A stretch of DNA of 64,000 nt from Candidatus Dadabacteria bacterium. Lineage in GTDB: Bacteria > Desulfobacterota_D > UBA1144 > Nemesobacterales > Nemesobacteraceae. The notes beneath the pieces are model-generated. The model was not told the DNA's origin and did not search any database. It saw nothing but the letters and a program-made list of their open reading frames with translations. Below, piece after piece: positions 24,880-32,773 of this stretch. A program made the position numbers and the translations under genes. Location of the stretch: assembly GCA_028823955.1 (NCBI GenBank), contig JAPPFE010000035.1, forward strand, positions 1 to 64,000, given 5' to 3'. The stretch's first letter is position 1. Each line of letters opens with the position of its first letter.

Positions 24880-25538
24880 ACTTCCGTCTCCATCTGCTGA
24901 GATATCGGCTTCGCGACGATAATCACCCTTTTCTCACCTGAAAAAGGCAGTTCAAGTTCTTTTGTCAAAAGAAGTTCCATATATTCCGGATACCGGTTCG
25001 CGTAATCTTCCCATTCCTTCTTTCCCCGGGGCCCTTTCATTATAACCATCTCCCCTCCTATATCCAGATAAGGAGTACCGAGAGCCACGACAGTGCCAAC
25101 GCTCCCAAGAGCCCGGAACGTCACCCGGTCAAAAACCCCTCTCATCCCTCTATCTACTTCCTCGGCTCTCCCATGGTGAATATCAATACCATTGAGTCCG
25201 AGAGATCTTTTCACGTCCTTTAAAAAGGCAACTTTCTTTCCAACCGACTCAAGAAGCGTAACGTTAAGGGACGGGTCGTAGATAGAAAGCGGAATTCCGG
25301 GAAAACCGGCCCCCGTTCCTATGTCAATCACCCTTGAGCCGGGGGGCATGAATTCAGCCACTGTAAGGGAATCAATCAGGTGCTTGATTATGATTTCTCG
25401 GTCAGTGAGAACCGAACTCAGGTTTATGCGCCTGCCCCACTTGCGTAGCAGGTCAACATAAGAGAGGAAAAGATCGGTCCTGATGTTTTCAATACCTATT
25501 TGGTCTGCGCCTTCTATAAGAAGTCGTTCGTTAGTCAT
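24876..25538 (-). CDS. rsmG: 16S rRNA (guanine527-N7)-methyltransferase
   Basis: RsmG/GidB methylates G527 of 16S rRNA with SAM. INLSSVLTDREIIIKHLIDSL precedes the SAM motif VIDIGTGAGFPGIPL, as in the family. 220 residues. It is normally beside gidA/mnmG or parA/B near the origin; here it is instead joined by 4-nt overlaps to trmI and mtnP, an unusual neighbourhood. Confidence 0.94.
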   Translation of the reverse strand: MTNERLLIEGADQIGIENIRTDLFLSYVDLLRKWGRRINLSSVLTDREIIIKHLIDSLTVAEFMPPGSRVIDIGTGAGFPGIPLSIYDPSLNVTLLESVGKKVAFLKDVKRSLGLNGIDIHHGRAEEVDRGMRGVFDRVTFRALGSVGTVVALGTPYLDIGGEMVIMKGPRGKKEWEDYANRYPEYMELLLTKELELPFSGEKRVIIVAKPISQQMETEV

Positions 25539-26326
25539 TTTGATTCGCGAGCGTCAACATCGCTTATTCCCTTGAAGGCGAAGGTAAGGAATCCTGTGTG
25601 TGCCACGGTTCTGTTATCTGGGCGGGTCTTCCCCTTTTTCACCTGATAGTTCCTCATTATAAGCTCTACCGTTTCGATTCTCACAAAACCCGCTTCCTCA
25701 AGCGATTCCGCAGTTCTTTCCACCTGGTTGTATGTTGGGGAAATGCTCGCGATTCTCCCTCCGGAGGCAAGAGCCTCGTAAGCCGCCGGAATTCCATACC
25801 ATGGAGAAGGGAGATCAAGTATCGCGACATCGACATCTTTTTCCTTAAAACCTTCCCTGGCATCGCCACAGTTAAATTCCACGTATTCAGAAAGCCCCGC
25901 CCGTCGTACGTTATCTTTGGCATTATTCATGAACTGTTCTCTTTTCTCGTACGTATAGACTTTTCCGGAAGGGGCCACCGAATTCGCAAGCGCGATGGTA
26001 AGAGCTCCTGAGCCGGTTGCGGCTTCAACAACCCTGGCTCCCGCTCTCACGTCTGTTTTAAAGAGAATCAAGGCCGCATCCTTGGGATAAACGATCTGCG
26101 TAGCCCTTCTCACCTTCATAATTTTTTGCTCCACGGTAGGGTTAAGAAGTACAAAATCGTTTCCAAGGCTTGAGACTATCGTTTCTCCCCATTCTTTTCC
26201 CAGCGCGGCGGAGAGATCGAGTATCCCCATGTGAGAGCTGAACGACTTGCCCTCTTCTACCACCACCATGAAGCTTTTATTATCGGGTGAAACGAGGAGA
26301 ATGGTATCGCCGGATTTTATTTTCAT
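25535..26326 (-). CDS. tRNA (adenine-N1)-methyltransferase, TrmI family
   Basis: A 263-residue SAM methyltransferase making m1A58 in the tRNA T-loop. An N-terminal small domain (GDTILLVSPDNKSF) leads to the Rossmann motif VVEAATGSGALTIALA, then DVAILDLPSPW as catalytic motif IV. The fold and length match bacterial and archaeal TrmI. It overlaps both rsmG and the MFS gene by 4 nt, so the unit pairs two RNA methyltransferases with mtnP, which handles another SAM by-product. Confidence 0.9.
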   Translation of the reverse strand: MKIKSGDTILLVSPDNKSFMVVVEEGKSFSSHMGILDLSAALGKEWGETIVSSLGNDFVLLNPTVEQKIMKVRRATQIVYPKDAALILFKTDVRAGARVVEAATGSGALTIALANSVAPSGKVYTYEKREQFMNNAKDNVRRAGLSEYVEFNCGDAREGFKEKDVDVAILDLPSPWYGIPAAYEALASGGRIASISPTYNQVERTAESLEEAGFVRIETVELIMRNYQVKKGKTRPDNRTVAHTGFLTFAFKGISDVDARESK

Positions 26327-27489
26327 GAAAGACGTTTCGCCCTCCCTGCACTTATAAAATATTTATAGGTAAAGATAATGCACCCCGCAAACATGAACAT
26401 TCCCGTTATCGAATACATGTTCGAAAAACCGTAATCTCGCGCTATGAGTCCGAGAGCGAAGGCAAAAAAGTTTATCCCAATGCTAAAAGACATGTTAAAC
26501 GCTCCCATCGCAGTTCCCCTTTCATCGTCAAGAGCTCTGTCGATAATCATCGCGCTTATGGTGGGATAGAGAATTCCGTAACCCAGACTGAAGACGAAAG
26601 AAACCAGAACGGCGCTCAAAGTGGAGTTTATGGAAAAAATCATCAGCAAGGACGACACCATGATAAGCATTGAGGGCAGGGCTATTTTCCTTCTCTCAAC
26701 AATATCTGGAAGCTTTCCTCCCAGGATCCTGATTAATATGACGGTTACCGAATATGTAAGAAAAAAGCTCCACGCATGAATTCCGTTTTCCTCAAGAAAA
26801 ACGGAGAAAAAATTAAGCATGCTTCCAAGCCCCACGGCAATTATAAGATTGACCAGCAGAAGCACGCGGAACCTCTCGGAGAAAACAACGTCGAAAAATC
26901 CGCTGAAAATGGATTTTTCGGATACCCTGAAGTTCCCCTCCCGCGAAAGAAAACACAGAATAAAGGCAAGCAGGCTAAACAAAGAGGTATAGAGAAAGAA
27001 GGTCGAGTAGCTGAATCTTTCGATCACAATTTCTCCGATAGTAGGTCCGACCGAGTAAGAAGCTATTGTGAAGGCTCCAAAAATGCCGAGTCCGTAAGCC
27101 CTTATTTCACTGGGAACATAATCGGAAACCGCAGTAGCGGCTGAGGTGAAGAAAAAAGCGAAAGCAATTCCCTGCATGAGTCTCAGGAGAAATATCTTTA
27201 CGTCAATATCCGATATAAAAATATAGAGAAAGGAAACCAGAAACATCAGAAAAGAACCCGCAAGCATGAACCTTCTTCGCCCGTAGTGGTCTATCAGATA
27301 AGCTACGAAGGGGATAGCTCCTATTGAAGTTATGCCAAAGGTGCCCATGACATAGCCTATGCGAGCCTCGTCACCCCCGATATCTTTTATGAAAAGCGGA
27401 AGCAGGAAAAAAGAGGAAAAATTGCAGAAAAAGAAAAAATTTCCCAAAGTGACGAGGGAAAAATCTCTGTACTTTTGTGCAAAAGACAT
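26323..27489 (-). CDS. major facilitator superfamily transporter
   Basis: A 388-residue protein with about 12 hydrophobic helices. The loop-2/3 signature DHYGRRRFMLAGS corresponds to the MFS D-x-x-G-R-R-x motif, and GYGILYPTISAMIIDRALDDERGTAMG is the mirrored motif in the second half. It resembles sugar or drug efflux permeases but the substrate is not readable. First gene of the five-gene unit running to the PfkB kinase; candidate substrates could be nucleosides or methylthioribose, by context only. Confidence 0.88.
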   Translation of the reverse strand: MSFAQKYRDFSLVTLGNFFFFCNFSSFFLLPLFIKDIGGDEARIGYVMGTFGITSIGAIPFVAYLIDHYGRRRFMLAGSFLMFLVSFLYIFISDIDVKIFLLRLMQGIAFAFFFTSAATAVSDYVPSEIRAYGLGIFGAFTIASYSVGPTIGEIVIERFSYSTFFLYTSLFSLLAFILCFLSREGNFRVSEKSIFSGFFDVVFSERFRVLLLVNLIIAVGLGSMLNFFSVFLEENGIHAWSFFLTYSVTVILIRILGGKLPDIVERRKIALPSMLIMVSSLLMIFSINSTLSAVLVSFVFSLGYGILYPTISAMIIDRALDDERGTAMGAFNMSFSIGINFFAFALGLIARDYGFSNMYSITGMFMFAGCIIFTYKYFISAGRAKRLS

Positions 27490-27570
27490 CCTAAATGGTG
27501 ACCCGAAAAAAGAAAGTGAGAAAGGGAGTTTACATGATTTTATACTTTCTATCAGGACAACTGTAGTTTT

Positions 27571-27598
27571 TTGACATGAAAAGGGCCCATGATATAAT
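27571..27598 (+). promoter_or_regulatory. near-perfect sigma70 promoter for the tRNA pair
   Basis: TTGACA (27571-27576), 16-bp spacer, TATAAT (27593-27598), both hexamers matching consensus. The tRNA-Lys 5' end is 13 nt beyond the -10, so the primary transcript begins only a few bases before the mature tRNA. Confidence 0.88.
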
Positions 27599-27610
27599 AC
27601 GGCATCTTCT

Positions 27611-27683
27611 GAGCCGTTAGCTCAGCTGGTAGAGCAACTGCCTTTTAAGCAGTGGGTCACAGGTTCGAATCCTGTACGGCTCA
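27611..27683 (+). tRNA. tRNA-Lys (anticodon TTT)
   Basis: 73-nt cloverleaf. Acceptor GAGCCGT pairs with ACGGCTC, discriminator A. Anticodon loop CTTTTAA gives TTT on an ACTGC/GCAGT stem, and the T arm is AGGTTCGAATCCT. CCA is not encoded (the next bases are ATT), so it must be added after transcription. Confidence 0.96.
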
Positions 27684-27692
27684 ATTCTTGCC

Positions 27693-27770
27693 GTCCCCGT
27701 CGTCTAGTCAGGCCTAGGACATCGGCCTTTCACGCCGGTAACAGGGGTTCAAATCCCCTCGGGGACGCCA
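27693..27770 (+). tRNA. tRNA-Glu (anticodon TTC)
   Basis: Acceptor GTCCCCG pairs with CGGGGAC, discriminator G, anticodon loop CTTTCAC gives TTC, T arm AGGGGTTCAAATCCCCT. Unlike its neighbour it encodes the CCA end (27768-27770). Ten bases separate it from tRNA-Lys, so both come from one transcript. It also feeds HemA-dependent tetrapyrrole synthesis. Confidence 0.96.
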
Positions 27771-27858
27771 GAATAATCCCCGGCCTCAATTCGCTAGGTG
27801 TTTTCTATACTACGGAGTCAAGTCTTAACAAGAAGATGGGTTAAAACCGGCTTAAACT

Positions 27859-29418
27859 CTAGACATACTTTTCGTATTCTTTCTCGAAAAGCTCCGAAAG
27901 AGTACGAGCCTTGTGATCATATTCGTCCGGATCATCCCATGAAAGTCGAGGCTGTAGAAGAGTCGAATCGACTCCAGGGCAATCAACCGGCACGGAGAGG
28001 TCAAGTATAGGAACTTTGACAAACTCTCTGTCGTTAAGCAAACCGCTTACGGCTGCTGTAACAAGAGCTCTTGTGGATGGAAGAGGCATTCTCTTACCGA
28101 CCCCGAAAGGCCCGCCGGAAATTCCGGTATTTAGAAGCCATACGTTTACTTTGTGTTTTTCCATTCTCTCTTTCAGCATCGCTCCGTAGAACTTCGGAGG
28201 TCTTGGAAGAAAAGGAGACCCGAAACATGAGCTGAAAGTCGCCTGAGGTTTACTCACTCCCCTCTCGGTGCCGGCAACTTTCGCCGTGTAGCCCAGAAGG
28301 AAATAACGCATGGCTTGGTCGGAATCAAGCTTTGATATAGGGGGCAGGACTCCGAAAGCATCATAGGTAAGCATGAAAATACTTTTGGGAATACTGCCTA
28401 TTCCTTCCGGAACAATATTTTCGAGCATATCAATCTGGTATGCCCCGCGGGTATTCTCCGTATACCTGTCGCTGTCAAAATCTATCTTTCCTGTTTCCGG
28501 ATCAAGTTCGACATTTTCAAGAACCGAACCGAACTTAAGCGCTGCTTGATAAATCTCGGGTTCTGTAGTCGGGCTAAGCTTTATGGTCTTCGCATAACAG
28601 CCACCTTCGAAATTAAAAACCCCTTCATCAAACCAGCCATGTTCGTCATCTCCGATAAGCGCCCTTTCGGGATCAGCAGAAAGCGTGGTTTTCCCAGTTC
28701 CCGACAATCCGAAGAAAAGCGCCACATTTCCGTCCTTTCCGATGTTTGCCGAACAGTGCATTGGAAAAACGTTTTTTTCCGGCAGAAGAAAATTCATGGC
28801 GGCAAAAACGGATTTTTTCATTTCTCCCGCGTAGCGTGTACCACCGATAAGGGCAATTCTTCGGCTTAGGTTAAGAAATATAAAGGTTTCGCTGTTAAGA
28901 CCGTATTTTTCTGGGTTGTCTGCCTTAAAACCCGGGGCTGAAATGACTGTAAAACCCACTTCCTTATGCGGAAGCTCAGAAACGCCGGGTCGTATGAAGA
29001 GATTATTTACGAAAAGATTGTGCCAGGCGAATTCATTAATCACCCTCACGTTTGTTCTGTAGTCCGGATGAGCGCAGACCTGCAGGTCTCTCACGAAAAC
29101 GTCCTTCCCCTTGAAATAATCCATCACCTTCTCGTAAAAGTGATCAAATACCTCTGGTGATACGGGCTTGTTTACCGCTCCCCAGTCTATATTTTTTTCC
29201 GTGGAGGGCTCCTTTACCACAAATCTGTCCTTGGGGGATCTTCCAGTATGAGGGGAGGTGTAGCCTACAAAAGTTCCACTCTCGCCAATGTGTCCTTCGT
29301 TTCTCTTGATCGCCTCTTCGTAAAGCCTGGGAACGGAAAGGTTGTAGTATACTCCCGAAGGTTTCTTAAGTTGGTGTTTTTCTGAAAGCTCCTTTTCGAT
29401 TGAAAAATTCTCGGACAT
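27859..29418 (-). CDS. pckA: phosphoenolpyruvate carboxykinase (ATP)
   Basis: Converts oxaloacetate and ATP to PEP and CO2, the entry to gluconeogenesis. YTSPHTGRSPKDRF binds substrate, GLSGTGKTTLS is the P-loop, and IGDDEHGWFDEGVFNFEGGCYAK carries the metal site. The track start (TTG, 29433) reads through the SD; the ATG at 29418 is 8 nt after GGAGG and gives 519 residues. A TTGACT -35 lies upstream. With tpiA at 35 kb it points to active gluconeogenesis. Confidence 0.97.
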   Translation of the reverse strand: MSENFSIEKELSEKHQLKKPSGVYYNLSVPRLYEEAIKRNEGHIGESGTFVGYTSPHTGRSPKDRFVVKEPSTEKNIDWGAVNKPVSPEVFDHFYEKVMDYFKGKDVFVRDLQVCAHPDYRTNVRVINEFAWHNLFVNNLFIRPGVSELPHKEVGFTVISAPGFKADNPEKYGLNSETFIFLNLSRRIALIGGTRYAGEMKKSVFAAMNFLLPEKNVFPMHCSANIGKDGNVALFFGLSGTGKTTLSADPERALIGDDEHGWFDEGVFNFEGGCYAKTIKLSPTTEPEIYQAALKFGSVLENVELDPETGKIDFDSDRYTENTRGAYQIDMLENIVPEGIGSIPKSIFMLTYDAFGVLPPISKLDSDQAMRYFLLGYTAKVAGTERGVSKPQATFSSCFGSPFLPRPPKFYGAMLKERMEKHKVNVWLLNTGISGGPFGVGKRMPLPSTRALVTAAVSGLLNDREFVKVPILDLSVPVDCPGVDSTLLQPRLSWDDPDEYDHKARTLSELFEKEYEKYV

Positions 29419-29453
29419 GGTCGTCGCCTCCAAATTCCCTGTTACCTACAGAT

Positions 29454-29482
29454 TTATGAGTAAAAATCTAGGAAAAAGTCAA
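29454..29482 (-). promoter_or_regulatory. candidate promoter of pckA
   Basis: On the minus strand TTGACT (29477-29482), 17-bp spacer, TCATAA (29454-29459). The -35 is good and the -10 weak. The remaining 29483-29608 interval holds no other feature I can support. Confidence 0.4.
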
Positions 29483-29608
29483 CTGTTTTATTAAAGGAGT
29501 TGTAAGATATATAAAGTTTCCCTTTTTGCAAGAACAAAAACCGAACTTGGCACCATATCCCTGTTCAATCCCCAGAATCCCGAGACCCAGACGGAGAACT
29601 CGTCCGAT

Positions 29609-30511
29609 TTATGTCTTCGCGTTAACTTCCGATATCCACTTTGTTATGGCATCTATCGAATCTTTGGGATTCTCTACGCAGTCGTGTTTCGCCCCCGGTA
29701 TATAGCGTAACGTCACATCTTCGTTGCCCGACTGATTCATTATGTTCTTAAGTTCCTTGGGTTCCCACACATCAACGATGTCGTCATCTTCTCCGTGGAT
29801 AAAGAGAACGGGAACCTTCACATTTTCTATAATTTCACAGGTTTTTGCATAGTAGGCCTGGGGTCCCCTCATATACCACCAAGTCCTGTAAGTAAACATC
29901 TCCCCGTCAACCGGGTTAAAAGAATCTCCCCAGGCTCTGTAGACGATAAATACCTGGTCGTTTTTCTTTTTCTCCGGATTCGGACCCAAAACCTCCCTGG
30001 CTTTCAGATAAATATCATCATAGGATGGAATACTCCTGTTTTTCTCAAGCCTTCTTTGCTGTGAATACGGCAGAGAATAGGAACACCCTTCCAGTATAAG
30101 GCCTTTTATCCCGAAAGAATCGGTCTGGGACGCATAGTAGACAGCCATGTTGGCCCCCAGGCTGTAGCCCAGCATGAAAATGTTGCGAAACCCTTCTTTT
30201 TGGAGAATATCCACCGATTCTTTCATCTCATGAATCGTGTCAGGAAAAATCCCCTCGCCCATTATCTGGCCCATAAACGCCATACGGGTATTTACAGAAA
30301 GCGTGCTTATATTTTTTTCCCTGAGAAGAGGGGGAAGTCTAAGGGGGGTTCCTCTCGTGAGAAAATGCCCCAATACTCCGTAGAGATTTATTATTATGGG
30401 AGATTCGTAAAGGTCTTCTTCCGACGCAAACTCAGGGGTGACAAGGAGAGAGTTCACCTCGAATCCGTCTTCAGTCTTATAGGTAAGGAGACTCTTCTGT
30501 TCGTTTCCCAT
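29609..30511 (-). CDS. alpha/beta hydrolase, copy 2 of tandem pair
   Basis: About 300 residues, serine-hydrolase fold: nucleophile elbow GYSLGANMAVYY, acid in HGEDDDIVD, and histidine in GAKHDC. The track begins at a TTG (30538); I chose the ATG at 30511 because MGNEQKSLL aligns with the start of its upstream paralogue and begins 7 nt after that gene's stop. No signal peptide, so cytoplasmic; probably an esterase or amide hydrolase with unknown substrate. The TWWYMRGPQAYYAK segment is shared with the paralogue. Confidence 0.82.
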   Translation of the reverse strand: MGNEQKSLLTYKTEDGFEVNSLLVTPEFASEEDLYESPIIINLYGVLGHFLTRGTPLRLPPLLREKNISTLSVNTRMAFMGQIMGEGIFPDTIHEMKESVDILQKEGFRNIFMLGYSLGANMAVYYASQTDSFGIKGLILEGCSYSLPYSQQRRLEKNRSIPSYDDIYLKAREVLGPNPEKKKNDQVFIVYRAWGDSFNPVDGEMFTYRTWWYMRGPQAYYAKTCEIIENVKVPVLFIHGEDDDIVDVWEPKELKNIMNQSGNEDVTLRYIPGAKHDCVENPKDSIDAITKWISEVNAKT

Positions 30512-30518
30512 CGCAGAA

Positions 30519-31421
30519 TCAGATGAATCTTCTGTCAAGCCATCTTATTATAATATCGCCCATTTCCTCTTCTTTTCCGTCGAGAGTATGGCCGGTATTG
30601 AGATAATATGCGGAAACATCGTCATTTCCGTTATCTATGGCTATTTGTGCAAGATTATGGGTCTCATCGGGTTTTACGAATTCATCGTTCCATCCCTGCA
30701 TGAGAAGAATCGGCAGTTTTATGTTCTTTATCTGCTCGTGGCTTTTTACGGCCCCCGCCTCCGGACCGGCGAGAAACCACCACGTCTTGTAAGTATATAT
30801 TTCGGTATGCTCCGGCCGGTAGGAGTTTCCTCTGGCCCTGAAAATAAGAATCGTTCTGTCCTGCTTTGAATCATGGGGATTATCGCCAAGTATCATCTTC
30901 GCTTCCTCGTATACCTCATCGTAGGAAGGCTGGCTTTCCCACTTATTCCATCTTCTTCTTATCGAGTCCGGGATAGAATAAGGAGTAGCGAGGGCAATCA
31001 CACCCTTTAGCAGCTCCGACTCGTCGGAATCCTGTTGGCCGCTTTTTACGGAGAGATACCTGAGAATCACCCCTCCACCCAGGCTGTAACCGGAAACAAT
31101 GATTTTCTCGTAACCGATTTCTCCCAAATATCTCACTACGCCGTCTATCTGCGAAATAGTGTCGTCCACTATTCCGAAGCCGAAGAAAAGCCCGAAATTG
31201 GCCAGTCTGGTATTTATTGCAATAGACGAATAGCCTGCCTTGGCGAGGATCGGCGGTAGGAATCTCTGGCTTCCGTCAAGAAAGTTCCCCAAAAACCCAT
31301 GAACATGGATAATTATAGTCTTTCTTTTTTCGGAGTCGTTATTAAGCGCTCTGTAGTAGAGGGCGTTAACCTTTCCTTTCCCGACTGGTACGGAAATCAG
31401 TTCCTGCTCTACATATTTCAT
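30519..31421 (-). CDS. alpha/beta hydrolase, copy 1 of tandem pair
   Basis: A 300-residue serine hydrolase. It has the oxyanion segment HVHGFLGNFLDG, nucleophile elbow GYSLGGGVILRYL, the acid in GWNDEFVKPDE and histidine in NTGHTLDG. Long conserved stretches (PSYDEVYEEAKMILGDNP, TYKTWWFLAGPEAG) match copy 2, so the two arose by tandem duplication. In copy 2 the oxyanion HGFLG reads YGVLG, which may change activity. Preceded by a TTGACT/TAATAT promoter. Confidence 0.84.
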   Translation of the reverse strand: MKYVEQELISVPVGKGKVNALYYRALNNDSEKRKTIIIHVHGFLGNFLDGSQRFLPPILAKAGYSSIAINTRLANFGLFFGFGIVDDTISQIDGVVRYLGEIGYEKIIVSGYSLGGGVILRYLSVKSGQQDSDESELLKGVIALATPYSIPDSIRRRWNKWESQPSYDEVYEEAKMILGDNPHDSKQDRTILIFRARGNSYRPEHTEIYTYKTWWFLAGPEAGAVKSHEQIKNIKLPILLMQGWNDEFVKPDETHNLAQIAIDNGNDDVSAYYLNTGHTLDGKEEEMGDIIIRWLDRRFI

Positions 31422-31451
31422 TATTAGACACGGTTTTTTTAAGAAGTACTG

Positions 31452-31480
31452 ATATTATAAAAGTCCTGCGGGCAAGTCAA
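31452..31480 (-). promoter_or_regulatory. promoter of the hydrolase pair
   Basis: On the minus strand TTGACT (31475-31480), then TAATAT at 17-bp spacing (31452-31457), with an overlapping TATAAT at 15-bp spacing. The ATG follows about 30 nt later. Confidence 0.55.
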
Positions 31481-31563
31481 TAGCGGTGGCAATGAACTCC
31501 GATGATTGATAGGAACCTTAGCACTCGGAGATACCTCGAATCGTTTGCCTGAAATCGGTAAAT

Positions 31564-31800
31564 TCAGCAATCCGCAGTTTCTATTGTGACTGAATCAGGA
31601 TTTTGCATTAGAAAATCAGCTTTTTTCTTCGCCTCTGCCCAGTCCGGAGCCTCTCCAATCTTTACGAGCGTGTTTTTTGCGGTGGCTTTGAGGAAAAGAT
31701 GCCCCGTTTTCTTACTCCAGAAAATCTGCCAGTTATCCCCTTGGAAGTCTCTTAGCCATCCGAAAGGGAAAAATCCAGAATAATCACTGCCGGACTTCAT
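31564..31800 (-). CDS. small hypothetical protein (78 aa)
   Basis: Not recognised. A 78-residue, tryptophan-rich basic protein (FGWLRDFQGDNWQIFWSKKTG then HLFLKATAKNTLVKIGEAPDWAEAKKKADFL). The strand-turn-strand then helix pattern resembles a small beta-alpha domain. No membrane segment. It lies downstream of nth but beyond a strong terminator, so it probably has its own promoter. The composition is protein-like and no competing frame exists. Confidence 0.6.
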   Translation of the reverse strand: MKSGSDYSGFFPFGWLRDFQGDNWQIFWSKKTGHLFLKATAKNTLVKIGEAPDWAEAKKKADFLMQNPDSVTIETADC

Positions 31801-31836
31801 GTGTTTTTTCTCCCCCTGCGTTCCGTAATTATTTTG

Positions 31837-31862
31837 AAAACCGGGTGGAAATACCCGGTTTT
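31837..31862. terminator. terminator after nth
   Basis: Perfect 10-bp stem aaaaccgggt / acccggtttt with a 6-nt loop. It lies between the nth stop and the start of the 78-aa gene. The A and T runs at the stem base allow termination on either strand; the minus direction (nth) is the functional one here. Confidence 0.8.
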
Positions 31863-31906
31863 GCGCACAAAGCGCTTTCCAAAAACCTCTTTAACGCTAA
31901 CAGCTC

Positions 31907-32557
31907 TCACGATGCGTAAAGCTCCTCGAAATACAGGCATACATGGGATATTCCGCACTTCGAACATACGGGCTTTCTAGCCTTGCAGACATTTCTCCCG
32001 TGATCGCCCAGAGAATTTGAAAAAAATGTCCAGTCTTTTTCCGGAATGCACTTTCTAAGATCAAATTCAATCTTAACGGGATCGGAATTCGAGGTAAGAC
32101 CAAGTCGGCGGCTTAACCTCATTATATGGGTGTCAACTATTATTCCAGGTTTTCTGAAATAATTGCCGATTATAACATTTGCCGTCTTCCTTCCGACTCC
32201 CGGAAGTTTGACTAGCTCTTCCATCTCACAAGGGACTTCCCCCTCGTGTTTTTCTATTATCTCCCTGGAACAGTTTATTATCGCTTTTGCCTTATTTCTG
32301 TAAAAACCCGTTGATCTCACATCGTTTTGGAGTTCTTCCTCTGATGCACAGGAAAATGCCCCTAGGTCCGGGTACTTCTTGAAAAGTCCCGGGGTTATCA
32401 TATTTACTCGTTTATCCGTACACTGGGCAGAGAGAATAGATCCGACCAGAAGCTCCGATGCGTTCTTAAAAGCTAGATGACATTTTGCGTCCGGATAGGT
32501 TTTCTTCAGAAATTGAAGAATCTTCCGTGCTTTCTTTTTTACATCTTGGGTATTCAT
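31907..32557 (-). CDS. nth: endonuclease III (DNA glycosylase/AP lyase)
   Basis: Base-excision enzyme removing oxidised pyrimidines. The helix-hairpin-helix LPGVGRKTANV with catalytic lysine, then VDTHIMRLSRRLG with catalytic aspartate. The [4Fe-4S] loop VCKARKPVCSKCGISHVC has C-x6-C-x2-C-x5-C spacing. The track begins at a TTG (32569); the ATG at 32557 gives 216 residues, the usual size. The group II intron lies just upstream, inserted between nth and ferredoxin. Confidence 0.96.
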   Translation of the reverse strand: MNTQDVKKKARKILQFLKKTYPDAKCHLAFKNASELLVGSILSAQCTDKRVNMITPGLFKKYPDLGAFSCASEEELQNDVRSTGFYRNKAKAIINCSREIIEKHEGEVPCEMEELVKLPGVGRKTANVIIGNYFRKPGIIVDTHIMRLSRRLGLTSNSDPVKIEFDLRKCIPEKDWTFFSNSLGDHGRNVCKARKPVCSKCGISHVCLYFEELYAS

Positions 32558-32689
32558 CCTGAACAGCAAAATATATACGTGAAACTTTTTAAGCTACAAG
32601 CTGATGCAGTCAGAAGGGTAAGGGAGCCTCCTTTGAACTTTTTCCACACTGCCATCTTGTCCGCATAAAAGTGCTTTCTCGAAGACAAT

Positions 32690-32762
32690 CGGGATAGGGG
32701 GGAATCTCGCAATTCCGCCCCTCCCACACCACCACGCGTACGGGTCCGTACGTGGCGGTTCG
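32690..32762 (-). ncRNA. group II intron domains V and VI
   Basis: On the minus strand GAACCGCCACGTACGG...CCGTACGCGTGGTGGT forms the domain V hairpin. GGAAT-TGCGAG-ATTCC within a longer G/C-rich stem forms domain VI near the 3' end. This matches the arrangement I know from Bacillus halodurans class C introns. Required for splicing catalysis and branch-point presentation. Confidence 0.75.
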
Positions 32763-32773
32763 ATAGATTTAAG

